NCBI GenBank assembly: GCA_038230955.1
Contig: JBBRMG010000002.1
Span: 1 to 64,000, forward strand
DNA: 64,000 bases
Direction: 5' to 3'
DNA from: JBBRMG01 sp038230955
GTDB taxonomy: Bacteria > Patescibacteriota > Doudnabacteria > UBA920
Part shown: positions 43,960 to 52,643 of the stretch, in pieces
Numbering within the stretch: the first letter of the stretch is position 1
Layout of the letters: each line of letters starts with the position of its first letter
Position numbers and translations under genes: made by a program
The notes under the pieces: model-generated
Seen by the model: the letters and a program-made list of their open reading frames with translations, nothing else
Database searches by the model: none
What the model was told of the DNA's origin: nothing

Positions 43960-44208
43960 ATGACAGAAATAAATTTCCAACCAGTTTTTGATTATATTGA
44001 TGCTTTAGAGACAAAGATAGACCCTTTGGTCGAAAGAATTGATGATTTGGGGCACAAATTTGACAATCTTCAATCGGCCGTAGATAAGTCGCTAACGGAT
44101 TTACGCAATATAAATGAGGAGAAAGTAATAACTGCTTATCGTACTAAGCGTTTAGAGGAATGGGCCAAGCCGGTGGGTGAAAAAGTTGAAGTTCCATTTG
44201 AAGTTTAG
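43960..44208 (+). CDS. Small coiled-coil protein, unknown
   Basis: 82 residues, acidic, with a heptad-like run (YIDALETKIDPLVERIDDLG, KFDNLQSAVDKSLTDLR) predicted to be a coiled coil, then a basic segment (AYRTKRLEEWAKP). No membrane helix or signal. Not recognised. It has its own promoter and terminator, which supports a real gene. Confidence 0.65.
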   Translation: MTEINFQPVFDYIDALETKIDPLVERIDDLGHKFDNLQSAVDKSLTDLRNINEEKVITAYRTKRLEEWAKPVGEKVEVPFEV

Positions 44209-44228
44209 GCAAGAATTGAAATCGATAA

Positions 44229-44253
44229 AATTCCCTTATTAGCGAGGGAGTTT
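44229..44253 (+). terminator. Intrinsic terminator after the 43960 gene
   Basis: A short stem ATTCCCT/AGGGAGT (one G-U) followed by five T. Confidence 0.6.
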
Positions 44254-44268
44254 TTGATTGGTGTGGAA

Positions 44269-47100
44269 TTATTGTCCGACGGTGACTGATATTTTTGGAG
44301 TAGTAACACCTGTATCACTTTTTGCAAACAACGAATATTTACCAAGCTTGATTTTGTTGTCAGCCCATTGCACGGAGTATTTGTACCCGTCTTTTGAGTT
44401 GCCGCTAATTATGCCTGGTCCAATAGCTTTTATAATACTACCAGTTTGGTAGTAGAAGATTACTTGAGTATATTGCGCGCTCGCTGAGGCCATAAGCCCA
44501 GCTGGCATAATTAAGAGCGCTCCGTCATTCGGTTGACTCATGACCAAAGGTTGAGGGGCAGATATGGTAACTGTGGTGCTGGCGTCTACTGTGTTGCCTT
44601 GGTTGTCAGTTGCAGTAGCAGTTATTGTATGCGCTCCGTCGGCGTATTTTTTATTAATTTGGAAAGCATATGGTGCTGTAGTCCCGCTGACTATAAATTC
44701 ACCATCAATGGTAATATCTACTTTTGCAATGTTATTACCAGTTGTTTTCACTGTAACCACGAACGGACTTTGAGTGATGATTACATCCTTCAATGGTTGC
44801 GTAATTTCTATTTGCAGATCGTTAGGAGGAGTAACTACCGGAGTGCTTCCCGGGTAAGAGTAGCCATGTGCAAGGGCCCATGCCCTTACTGGGTTTTCCC
44901 AACTCGGGGTATCGGGTTTTTCGCTATGAAGTACGGTAAAGATTTTATCTACAATATTTTCCGGTGGAGTACTGCTATTAGCGGGTAGGCCGGTGGTACT
45001 GTCGATTTTCACTGAAACATGAACATTATCATAATCTTTCGGAACGGAGTAGTCAGCAAACACTTCAGACTTAGTGTCGGATGAATATTGTGATGGCAAC
45101 TTGCCTGATAGATTATCAATTGTGACATGGGTAATACCTTGGGGTTCTTTAAAATCTTCTTTGGGCCGTTTGCCTAAAGCAGTATTCATAAATGTTTTAA
45201 CAATCGGCGCGGCAGTAAATACGCCGTCTGACCCTGGCTTCATTAGAGTGCCGTCATTGTTGCCAGACCACACTCCTACAGATAGGTTTGGGGTAAAGCA
45301 CATTGTCCAGCCATCATGCCAACTTTGAGTAGTACCTGTCTTACAAGCCACTTGTTGCCCTGGGTAGGCTAAGGGTGAGGTAGCACCAAATACATAAGCG
45401 CGGGCGTTGTTGTCCGTCATTATGTTAATCAATTCATATGCGGCTTGTGGGTCAACAATTTGCTGATGCTTGTCTTTGAACTCTTCCATTATCTTGCCGT
45501 CTTGTCCTTCGATTTTCATAATTGCGGTTTGTTGGTGCTTGTCACCCATATTAGCGATAGCTCCAAATGCTGCCACATGATCCACCAGCCGCACTTCACA
45601 TCCACCCAATACTAAAGACAAACCACAGTTCTGCAATGACGACGTTATCCCGAGCTTGCGCGCGATCTCAGTAACATTGTTCACACCAACCAAAGCCAAA
45701 GTTTTTACAGCTGGGATGTTCAAGCTGCCCGCCAGAGCTTTGCGCATGGACACAGGACCATTGCTTTCACCGCTATAGTTATGAGGGACATAATCCTTGC
45801 CACCATAGCTACCAAAGTTAGTGACGACATCAATTAATACTGATGCCGGAGCATATTTAAAGTCGGGCCCAACAGCAGTTATATAGGCATAAGGCTTAAA
45901 GCTACTCCCTGGTTGTCGCTGTGATGTGGCGACATTAACATTTGGTTCAAACAGACAATTTTTCCCAGGAGTGCAACCAGCAGGAGTGGATTCACCAAAG
46001 TAGTCTTTGCTCCCAACCATAGCTAGTATTTGACCCGTTTTTGGATCGGTCGCTACTAGGGCTGCATTGTTTGCGTTATATTTTTTTGAGAAGTTGTCCA
46101 CTCCACTTTTAACAGCTGCTTCAGCTGCTGTTTGTAATTCGGGGTCTAGAGTAGTGTAAACTTTTAATCCACCATTCTCTAAAGTGCTTTCACCGTACTT
46201 GTTAGCCAGATAGTCTTGCACAAACATTACGAAGTGCGGCGCCTTAATAGAATTAGACACTGGAACGAACGTCACTTTATCATTTAATGCAGCTTGATAC
46301 TGTGAGTCGTTAATATAATTTTGATCTTTCATTCTTTGCAACACCAAGTGTTGTCGTGATTGCAAAGCATCAAAATGAGGACCAGTCGGACTATAATAAG
46401 TCGGAGCCTGAGGAATTGCTGCTAAGTATGCAGCCTGAGCGAGCGATAATTTATCCGCTGTAGTATTAAAATAAGTTTCTGCCGCCGCTTCGACCCCGTA
46501 TGCATTGCGTCCATAAGGAATTTCATTTAGGTATAATTTAAGAATGTCATTTTTAGAGAAACGGGCTTCAATTTCTATTGATAAAATAATTTCTTTGATT
46601 TTTCTCAGAATAGATTTGTCTCGGGTCAGAACCGCATTTTTAACAAATTGTTGAGTAATAGTACTGCCTCCCTGTTTGGCCTGACCAGAAGCAACGTCTA
46701 CTAATGCTGACCGCAGTGTTCCTGTGATGGAAATACCACCGTGCTTGTAAAAATCTTTGTCTTCAATTGCTATGGTGGCATGCTGTAGATCTGGAGACAC
46801 TTGGTCCAGCTTAACTAAAGTTCGTTTTACTTCCCCATGAACTTCATATAGTAGTCCCCCATTACGATCGTAAATTTTAGTTGATTCCGGTACGTTGCGG
46901 CCAAGTAATCGGTTTGGATCTGGTAACGCCCTACTATAATAAACAAACAGAAGAGCAATAAATAGGACGCCCGCCGCCGTAAGACGCAAGATCCATGTTA
47001 AAGCCTGCTTCCGGTTAATATTGCGGAAGAATCGTTTAATTTTTTTTACCCAAGCTTTAGTGTTAGTGGCTGGCGAATTCGAGTAGTCGTATATACGCAT
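44269..47100 (-). CDS. Class A penicillin-binding protein (PBP1A-like)
   Basis: 943 residues. Bifunctional peptidoglycan glycosyltransferase and transpeptidase, anchored by one N-terminal helix (about 35-55). Glycosyltransferase motifs: EDKDFYKHGG (about 112-121) and QGGSTITQQFVKN. Transpeptidase motifs: SSFKP with the active Ser (about 399), SLN in ALAGSLNIPAVK, and KTGT (about 584). The C-terminal ~200 residues add beta-sandwich segments (DVIITQSPFVVTVKTTGNNI, DGAHTITATATDNQGNTVDA), probably Ig-like modules. It is the main wall-building enzyme seen here. Confidence 0.95.
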   Translation of the reverse strand: MRIYDYSNSPATNTKAWVKKIKRFFRNINRKQALTWILRLTAAGVLFIALLFVYYSRALPDPNRLLGRNVPESTKIYDRNGGLLYEVHGEVKRTLVKLDQVSPDLQHATIAIEDKDFYKHGGISITGTLRSALVDVASGQAKQGGSTITQQFVKNAVLTRDKSILRKIKEIILSIEIEARFSKNDILKLYLNEIPYGRNAYGVEAAAETYFNTTADKLSLAQAAYLAAIPQAPTYYSPTGPHFDALQSRQHLVLQRMKDQNYINDSQYQAALNDKVTFVPVSNSIKAPHFVMFVQDYLANKYGESTLENGGLKVYTTLDPELQTAAEAAVKSGVDNFSKKYNANNAALVATDPKTGQILAMVGSKDYFGESTPAGCTPGKNCLFEPNVNVATSQRQPGSSFKPYAYITAVGPDFKYAPASVLIDVVTNFGSYGGKDYVPHNYSGESNGPVSMRKALAGSLNIPAVKTLALVGVNNVTEIARKLGITSSLQNCGLSLVLGGCEVRLVDHVAAFGAIANMGDKHQQTAIMKIEGQDGKIMEEFKDKHQQIVDPQAAYELINIMTDNNARAYVFGATSPLAYPGQQVACKTGTTQSWHDGWTMCFTPNLSVGVWSGNNDGTLMKPGSDGVFTAAPIVKTFMNTALGKRPKEDFKEPQGITHVTIDNLSGKLPSQYSSDTKSEVFADYSVPKDYDNVHVSVKIDSTTGLPANSSTPPENIVDKIFTVLHSEKPDTPSWENPVRAWALAHGYSYPGSTPVVTPPNDLQIEITQPLKDVIITQSPFVVTVKTTGNNIAKVDITIDGEFIVSGTTAPYAFQINKKYADGAHTITATATDNQGNTVDASTTVTISAPQPLVMSQPNDGALLIMPAGLMASASAQYTQVIFYYQTGSIIKAIGPGIISGNSKDGYKYSVQWADNKIKLGKYSLFAKSDTGVTTPKISVTVGQ

Positions 47101-47188
47101 AGTTCATCTATTATACCCTTTATTGGGTATCTAAGTAAAAAAAAGTAAAAATGTTATACTGTATATAAGACGTATTCATAACAGTACT

Positions 47189-48370
47189 ATGACAAAACAA
47201 GAGCAAATTAACGGCATACTTAAGCGGGGCGTCGAGGAAATTATCCACGAAAAACACTTAGCCGAGAGCTTAAAAGGGCGTAAGAAATTAAGGGTTAAAC
47301 TTGGCATTGACCCAACTAGCCCTAATATTCACATCGGCCGAGCTGTGGTTTTGTGGAAACTCCGCGCTTTTCAGGAATTAGGTCATCAGGTCGTGTTTAT
47401 TGTGGGTGACTTTACTGGATTAATTGGCGATACATCCGATAAAGACTCAGAGCGCCCGATGTTAACGGAGAGGCAGGTTACGCAAAACATGAAAACGTAT
47501 TTCGACCAAGCTTTTATGGTATTGGACAAAACTAAGACAGAAGTTCACTATAATTCAACTTGGTTAAAGAAGCTCGGATTTGCGGAGATTGGGAAGATGG
47601 CAGACGCGTTTGGCCTGCATGAGTTTTCTAGTCGCGAGAACATTAAAAAGCGCTTAGATGTAGGGAAAAGAGTGTCCTTGCGGGAATTGATGTACCCACT
47701 AATGCAAGGTTACGATAGCGTCCATGTGAAGGCCGATATTGAGCTAGGCGGGACTGATCAGCGTTTTAACATGTTAGCCGGTCGGACCATTCAGCAGTTA
47801 TATGGACAGGAACCGCAGGATTTAATGACAATGACCTTACTGGAAGGGACGGATGGTCGCAAAATGTCCTCGTCTTGGGGCAATACAATTAATTTAGTTG
47901 ATGATCCTCATACAATGTTTGGCAAAGCTATGTCGATCCCTGATAGCTTAATCGAAAAGTTCTTTAATCTAGCAACACCGACTTTATGGAAGCATATTGA
48001 TGAGATTATGCACAGCTATGACAACCCCCGTGATCAGAAATTAATTTTGGCTCACACAATTACGGCTCAGTATCACGGTGCCGATAAGTCACGGATGGCG
48101 CAAGAACAATTCATTTCCCAGTTCAGCAAAAAAGAGATTCCCACAGATATTCCTTCGATAAAGCTGAAGGCGGGAAAATATACTGCGATAGATTTATTAG
48201 CTGACCAAAAGTTGGTGGCTAGCAAGGGTGAGGCTCGCCGCGTCTTGGCTCAGAATGGTGTAAAGATGGATGGTAAAACTTTTGTTGGTGACACTTTTGA
48301 ATTAAAGCCGGGCGCCGAATTTGTGGTTCAGGTTGGCAAGCGAAAATTTCTCAAAATAAAAAGCCGCTAA
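47189..48370 (+). CDS. tyrS: Tyrosyl-tRNA synthetase
   Basis: 393 residues, class I. Charges tRNA-Tyr. The HIGH-type motif is HIG (residues 48-50), KMSSS is near residue 225-229, and the GGTDQRFN segment precedes it. A C-terminal S4-like domain (AIDLLADQKLVASKGEARRV) binds tRNA. It has an extended -10 upstream (TGT before TATACT near 47157). Confidence 0.96.
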   Translation: MTKQEQINGILKRGVEEIIHEKHLAESLKGRKKLRVKLGIDPTSPNIHIGRAVVLWKLRAFQELGHQVVFIVGDFTGLIGDTSDKDSERPMLTERQVTQNMKTYFDQAFMVLDKTKTEVHYNSTWLKKLGFAEIGKMADAFGLHEFSSRENIKKRLDVGKRVSLRELMYPLMQGYDSVHVKADIELGGTDQRFNMLAGRTIQQLYGQEPQDLMTMTLLEGTDGRKMSSSWGNTINLVDDPHTMFGKAMSIPDSLIEKFFNLATPTLWKHIDEIMHSYDNPRDQKLILAHTITAQYHGADKSRMAQEQFISQFSKKEIPTDIPSIKLKAGKYTAIDLLADQKLVASKGEARRVLAQNGVKMDGKTFVGDTFELKPGAEFVVQVGKRKFLKIKSR

Positions 48371-48405
48371 CTTGCGGCACCGCATTAAACATTATAGTTA
48401 AAAAT

Positions 48406-48427
48406 AAAACCCTCTCGCGAGGGTTTT
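48406..48427. terminator. Bidirectional terminator between tyrS and the small acidic reading frame
   Basis: AAAACCCTC/GAGGGTTTT perfect stem with a TCGC loop. Confidence 0.85.
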
Positions 48428-48432
48428 AAAAT

Positions 48433-48540
48433 TTAGACAGCTGCTGTTTCTTCAGGAGCTGCTTCTTCAGTCTTGGTTTCTTCGGCTGTGTCGTCCATAG
48501 GAGCGGCTGCGCCGGTGTTATCCATTTCGTCTTCGAACAT
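48433..48540 (-). CDS. Very small acidic protein, tentative
   Basis: 35 residues, MFEDEMDNTGAAAP then a Glu/Thr/Ala-rich tail ending EETAAV. GAAGGGAA lies about 9 nt upstream of ATG 48540 and the shared terminator follows the stop directly. Composition resembles the acidic tails of larger proteins. No family recognised; it could be a translated tail-like peptide or chance. Confidence 0.45.
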   Translation of the reverse strand: MFEDEMDNTGAAAPMDDTAEETKTEEAAPEETAAV

Positions 48541-48664
48541 AGTATGTTCCCTTCGTTCTCTTCAGTAAATTCTTTCAGAGAAGCATTAGTTGGTTCCTGC
48601 CTGTGCTGGAACTATGCGACTATTGTAGCACGCATAGTCAGTTCTGTCCAGCGGTGAAATATGA

Positions 48665-49147
48665 CTAAATCATTTGTGCAAGCGCCGCGCATAATGCAAT
48701 CGCTAATGCGTCGGCTGCGTCATCCGGTTTAGGAATGGTTTTTAACTTAAAAGTTTTTTGAACCATGAGCTGAACTTGTTTTTTTTCAGCTTGGCCGTAT
48801 CCGCACAAAGTACTTTTCACTTGTAACGGTGTGAATTCTAGGATTGGCACATGAGCCTGCTCGCAAATTAACAATGCTACACCTCTAGCTTGAGCCACCG
48901 TAATAGCGGTTTTCTGATTATTAGTGAAAAATAGCCGCTCTATACCTACTCGATCCGGCTTATATTTCTTAATTAATCTTGTCATGTCGTAAGCAAGAGT
49001 AGCTAGTCTAGTGGAGTCTGCTTCCCCCTTTTTTGTTGTAACCACGCCAAATTCTACGACTTGAAATTCATCCTTTTTCCCTGGCAGCGTTTTAATTATC
49101 CCGTAGCCGGTGGTGGCAGTTCCCGGATCAATGCCTAATATAATCAT
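48665..49147 (-). CDS. ruvC: Crossover junction endodeoxyribonuclease RuvC
   Basis: 160 residues. Resolves Holliday junctions. RNase H-like fold with the catalytic acids visible: GIDPGTATTGYG (Asp7), VGIERLFF (Glu near 68), and C-terminal KPDDAADALAIALC (two Asp). Start overlaps the yebC stop by 4 nt. Confidence 0.96.
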   Translation of the reverse strand: MIILGIDPGTATTGYGIIKTLPGKKDEFQVVEFGVVTTKKGEADSTRLATLAYDMTRLIKKYKPDRVGIERLFFTNNQKTAITVAQARGVALLICEQAHVPILEFTPLQVKSTLCGYGQAEKKQVQLMVQKTFKLKTIPKPDDAADALAIALCAALAQMI

Positions 49148-49866
49148 AAGATTGCGTTAGTGTGAACGCCAATTACATCTTCGTCGTTTTCTAGCTCATC
49201 GAACAATACTCCGACTTTGTGCTTTTGATCATCTGTTAAGTCAACGCCCTGAGCGCTCTCTTTTATTATTTCTGCTTGAGCGATTTTTGCTCCGGCATCG
49301 CTAATGACTTTTTTTATTTTGATAAGATCATTTGGTGCGGTATAAATTTCTAAGCCTTCTTCCGATTCCTTGACATCTTCCGCTCCGGCATCAATTGCTA
49401 TAAGTTCCAGCTCAGTCAGATCTTTGCCACCTCTTTCGATTAGTATTTGGCCCCGAGTCTGGAATTGCCAGGCTACAGAACCAGTGGCACCTAGGTTGCC
49501 GCCGCTTTTGGATAAAGTATGTTTAATGCTACTGACTGTGCGGTTTTTATTATCGGTGGCAGCTTCAATAATAAAGGCTGTACCGAATGGTCCGTACCCT
49601 TCATACACCGCTTCTTCTATTAATGCGCCGCCTTCACCCAAACCTTTTTTAATGGCACGCTCAATATTGTCATTGGGAAGACTGTATTCTTTAGCGATAT
49701 CAATGGCTCCCCGGAGCTGCATGTTGAGAGCGGGGTCACCAATGTTACCGCCGTCTTTGACAGCAATGCTAATTTTTTTTGATAACTTGGAAAACAACGC
49801 CCCCCGTTTTACATCGGCCGCGCCCTTGCTTCTTTTAATTTGTGACCACTTACTGTGTCCGCTCAT
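49144..49866 (-). CDS. yebC: YebC/PmpR-family regulator or translation factor
   Basis: 240 residues. Begins with the invariant MSGHSKWSQIKRSKGAADVKR (first 20 shown in parts: SGHSKWSQIK), followed by LPNDNIERAIKKG and EAVYEGYGPFG. YebC proteins were described as DNA-binding regulators; recent work links some to ribosome rescue at proline stretches. The yebC-ruvC pairing is common. Confidence 0.95.
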   Translation of the reverse strand: MSGHSKWSQIKRSKGAADVKRGALFSKLSKKISIAVKDGGNIGDPALNMQLRGAIDIAKEYSLPNDNIERAIKKGLGEGGALIEEAVYEGYGPFGTAFIIEAATDNKNRTVSSIKHTLSKSGGNLGATGSVAWQFQTRGQILIERGGKDLTELELIAIDAGAEDVKESEEGLEIYTAPNDLIKIKKVISDAGAKIAQAEIIKESAQGVDLTDDQKHKVGVLFDELENDEDVIGVHTNAIL

Positions 49867-49875
49867 AATAATGAA

Positions 49876-50541
49876 TTATTTAAATGAGACAACTAAGGTG
49901 ATTTCCCCTTTTATTGTGGTTTTCTTCTTGAGTTCTTCCAAGGTCTCGCTGACTGTCCCACGTACAAACTGTTCATGCAGTTTGGTTACCTCACGACCGA
50001 CAGCGACTTTGGCGTTTGGCTCTAGTGTTTTTATTAGATCCAATGTTTTTATAATACGTTGAGGAGATTCATATGCAACAAGAGTTGCCGCGGCGTTTTT
50101 TGCTTCGTCTATAATCCGTTTTAGTTTCGGTTCAGTTTTAGGGAGAAAACCGACAAACAAGAACCGGTCGGTCGGTAGGCCAGAGGCAGCCAGTGCGCTA
50201 ATGGAGGCGCTAGCTCCGGGAATGGGCATAACTTCAATGCCGGCGTCTACGCATGCGCGCACTAAGCGAAAGCCGGGATCAGAAATGGCGGGCATGCCGG
50301 CATCGCTAACCAATGCCGCATCTGTGATTGCTAGCTGTTCTATTAGTTTTGGCAAAACCCGCTGTTCGTTATGATCCGCAAATTGCACTAAAGTTTTGCC
50401 TGTAATTTCGTAGTGATTTAAGAGTTTACGGGTGTGTCCCGGATTTTCAGCAATTATAGTGGCGACTGACTTTAGAGTTTCGATGGCTCTGAGGGTCATA
50501 TCACCCAAATTACCGATTGGGGTAGCTACAATATATAACAT
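49876..50541 (-). CDS. rsmI: 16S rRNA 2'-O-ribose C1402 methyltransferase RsmI
   Basis: 221 residues from ATG 50541 (MLYIVATPIGNLGDMTLRA), the family N-terminus; an in-frame start at 50607 adds unrelated residues. SAM-dependent, tetrapyrrole-methylase fold: FADHNEQRVLPKLIEQL, VSDAGMPAISDPGFRLVRA, PIPGASASISALAASGLPTD, FLFVGFLPK. It is followed after 9 nt by yebC on the same strand. Confidence 0.95.
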   Translation of the reverse strand: MLYIVATPIGNLGDMTLRAIETLKSVATIIAENPGHTRKLLNHYEITGKTLVQFADHNEQRVLPKLIEQLAITDAALVSDAGMPAISDPGFRLVRACVDAGIEVMPIPGASASISALAASGLPTDRFLFVGFLPKTEPKLKRIIDEAKNAAATLVAYESPQRIIKTLDLIKTLEPNAKVAVGREVTKLHEQFVRGTVSETLEELKKKTTIKGEITLVVSFK

Positions 50542-50563
50542 AAGGAAAGTGGTTACGGCATTA

Positions 50564-50842
50564 CTACCAGCTGCGGTCGTTGGCTTCAAGGTGAAAAATG
50601 TCTTCAATAAGATCGTATTCGACTTTCATTTTGGCTCGATAATCTTCCAGTCGATCTTTTTCGGCACCCTTACCATTGAACCAATCATCATAAGTCCGGT
50701 TTAGCTCTCGGTCAATTTCCATGCAACGGGCAAAAGCCTGCTCCTCTGTTTGAGGGCCTTTGTCTAGCCACTGGTCATAAGTCATGCCCAAAGCCTCAGT
50801 GTATTTATCTTCAAATAATTCTTTGATGTCTTCTTGATCCAT
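50564..50842 (-). CDS. Small acidic helical protein, unknown
   Basis: 92 residues, acidic, mostly helical, with two related segments (YTEALGMTYDQWLDKGP and CMEIDRELNRTYDDWFNGKG) suggesting an internal duplication around a T-Y-D-x-W core. No signal or membrane helix. It has a TTGATT-17-TATACT promoter whose -10 is 6 nt from the ATG, so it is probably leaderless. Not recognised. Confidence 0.65.
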   Translation of the reverse strand: MDQEDIKELFEDKYTEALGMTYDQWLDKGPQTEEQAFARCMEIDRELNRTYDDWFNGKGAEKDRLEDYRAKMKVEYDLIEDIFHLEANDRSW

Positions 50843-50848
50843 GTAGGT

Positions 50849-50877
50849 AGTATAATTCAGCTGAGGCTAGGAATCAA
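50849..50877 (-). promoter_or_regulatory. Promoter of the 50564-50842 gene
   Basis: Minus strand: TTGATT (50872-50877), 17-nt spacer, TATACT (50849-50854), then 6 nt to the start codon. It overlaps the 3' end of the TrmB gene 3. Confidence 0.65.
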
Positions 50878-51628
50878 TTTCTTGCCAGATTCCTTTAAAC
50901 ATTTCGCGAAAATTGTCTGCCATAACAGAATCATATATTTCCACCAGATAATGAGGCCTTTGGCTGGTGACAATCATAATGATATAACTGCCATTGACCC
51001 AAGTGGTGGCGGTGAGGTTTTTACTCCCCCGCCAATATTTTATTACGCGGTTTGGGAATTTTTTTTGTTTGATATTTTCCGCTAATTCATTACTCAACAA
51101 TTTAAGTTTGGCATGTTGCGGTGAGCCCTCTTCCCAATACCAATCAATCCATTTTTCATAGTGTTTAACAAAACTGGGATCCTGAAACCCCCACCAAACG
51201 CCGTCAGTTTCTTGAATGCTTTTGTTCCAGTTTGGCGTTTGCTTATAAAGGTAATCATCTAATTTGTCTTCCGGGATGAACGACACTTTTGGGATGGAAT
51301 ATTTGGCGCCGCCAATAAGAGATTGTAGTTCCATTACTGCTTTTTCGGCAATTCTTGCCTGCTTGTCTATAGATTCTCTTTGTTTATTAATAGAAATGAC
51401 TAATTCTTGTGGCGGCTTGGCAACCAAGTATGTTTTAGTTGCACCCAAATCTTCTGTAATAATGCCGCGCTCTATTAAATCTTTGGCCACACTGTAAACA
51501 GTTGTGCGGTTAATTTTGGTTAATTTGGCAACATTGGTATGGGTAACTTTTCCCTGCTGGAGCACCGTCACATAGACATTTATTTCCTTATCGCTTAGAC
51601 CTAGTTGGCTCAATAATTCATTAATCAT
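50867..51628 (-). CDS. TrmB-family transcriptional regulator 3
   Basis: 253 residues. N-terminal winged helix (LLSQLGLSDKEINVYVTVLQ, VTHTNVAKLTKINRTTVYSV), then a coiled linker and an effector half that is Trp/Tyr rich (NWNKSIQETDGVWWGFQDPS, YWRGSKNLTATTWVNGSYII) and ends VMADNFREMFKGIWQEI, the TrmB-type C-terminus. It is divergent from a complete amino-acid-type ABC importer (51792-54408), its likely target. The C-terminal domain of the importer's ATPase resembles this effector half. Probably leaderless. Confidence 0.88.
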   Translation of the reverse strand: MINELLSQLGLSDKEINVYVTVLQQGKVTHTNVAKLTKINRTTVYSVAKDLIERGIITEDLGATKTYLVAKPPQELVISINKQRESIDKQARIAEKAVMELQSLIGGAKYSIPKVSFIPEDKLDDYLYKQTPNWNKSIQETDGVWWGFQDPSFVKHYEKWIDWYWEEGSPQHAKLKLLSNELAENIKQKKFPNRVIKYWRGSKNLTATTWVNGSYIIMIVTSQRPHYLVEIYDSVMADNFREMFKGIWQEIDS

Positions 51629-51634
51629 ACAATA

Positions 51635-51666
51635 ATTCTAGCATGTTGTTGATAAATTGTCAACAA
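51635..51666 (-). promoter_or_regulatory. Promoter and operator of TrmB gene 3
   Basis: Minus strand: TTGACA (51658-51663), 17-nt spacer, TAGAAT (51635-51640), 6 nt from the start codon. The inverted repeat TTGTTGA-N7-TCAACAA (51646-51666) covers the -35; spacing equals that at the other two TrmB loci. Confidence 0.7.
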
Positions 51667-51727
51667 TAATACATTGCTTGTTTATAAGTGAAATAAGAAA
51701 CAGTAGTTAACTTACGTTGATATATTA

Positions 51728-51756
51728 TTGACAAAATGTTAATTTTGAGGTATAGT
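51728..51756 (+). promoter_or_regulatory. Promoter of the ABC importer operon
   Basis: TTGACA (51728-51733), 17-nt spacer, TATAGT (51751-51756). Confidence 0.8.
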
Positions 51757-51791
51757 TAGTTCTTCATTAATTAATCAAAGAAAGGAATTAC

Positions 51792-52628
51792 ATGAAGACA
51801 TATATAAATGCAGTTGTAGTTATCATTGCTATTGTAGCATTGGTTACCAGTGGGGTTGCGTTAAAGAAGGATTCTTCCAGCATCTCCGCGGTGAGTGTGA
51901 GCGATAAGGTCATTAAGAGCGGGGAGCTTCGCATCGGATATATTGTGTATCCCCCACTTCTAATGAAAGACTCGACAAGTGGCAAGCTGTCAGGTATTTC
52001 TTATGACATTGTCGAGCAAGCAGCCAAAAAACTTGGCTTAAAAACAAATTGGGTGGAAGAAGTAGGGTGGGGGTCTGCTATCGAAGGGTTGAAGGACAAT
52101 CGCTATGACATTTTGGGGACAGAAATGTGGCCCAACACCGCCAGGGCTCGCGAAGCAGTATTTTCGAAAGCCCCGATGAATAGCGTGGTCTATCCCTATG
52201 TCCGACCTGGGGATCAGCGCTTTACTGATTTATCAAAAATAAATTCTAGCCAAAATACAATTAGCGTTCTTGATGGAGAAATGGCTTCTTTTATAGCGGC
52301 GCAGGATTACCCACAAGCCAAGACAAATACTTTGCCCCAATTAGCATCGTATTCCGATGTACTGCTAAATGTCACTACTAATAAGGCAGATTTGGTTTTT
52401 GTTGAGCCTTCTGTCGCAGATGGATTCCTCAAATCACATCCAGGTTCAATCGAACAATTATCTAAGTTGCCATTACGCACTCTTGGCAACGGGTTTGCTT
52501 TAGCTCGTGGTCAAGATTCAATGGTAGGGATGTGGAATATTGCGATGGACGAAATGATTAGAGAAGGTGCTATTGCTAGTATATTAGCAAAGTACAATGC
52601 TTCGTCCGAGTACACAGTAAATAAGTAG
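51792..52628 (+). CDS. Amino-acid-type solute-binding protein (SBP family 3)
   Basis: 278 residues. N-terminal helix without lipobox (about 4-22), then a type II binding fold: ELRIGYIVYPPLLMKDSTSG, LSGISYDIVEQAAKKLGLKT, WGSAIEGLKDNRYDILGTEM, ADLVFVEPSVADGF. This family binds polar amino acids or opines; the exact ligand is not clear. A GAAAGGAA ribosome-binding site precedes ATG 51792. First gene of a three-gene importer operon. Confidence 0.92.
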   Translation: MKTYINAVVVIIAIVALVTSGVALKKDSSSISAVSVSDKVIKSGELRIGYIVYPPLLMKDSTSGKLSGISYDIVEQAAKKLGLKTNWVEEVGWGSAIEGLKDNRYDILGTEMWPNTARAREAVFSKAPMNSVVYPYVRPGDQRFTDLSKINSSQNTISVLDGEMASFIAAQDYPQAKTNTLPQLASYSDVLLNVTTNKADLVFVEPSVADGFLKSHPGSIEQLSKLPLRTLGNGFALARGQDSMVGMWNIAMDEMIREGAIASILAKYNASSEYTVNK

Positions 52629-52643
52629 TACTAATAAAGCTTT

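Noticed and set aside
48363..48378. GCCGC/GCGGC hairpin at the tyrS stop as terminator
   Set aside because: No T-run follows; the real terminator is the AAAACCCTC/GAGGGTTTT hairpin 30 nt downstream.
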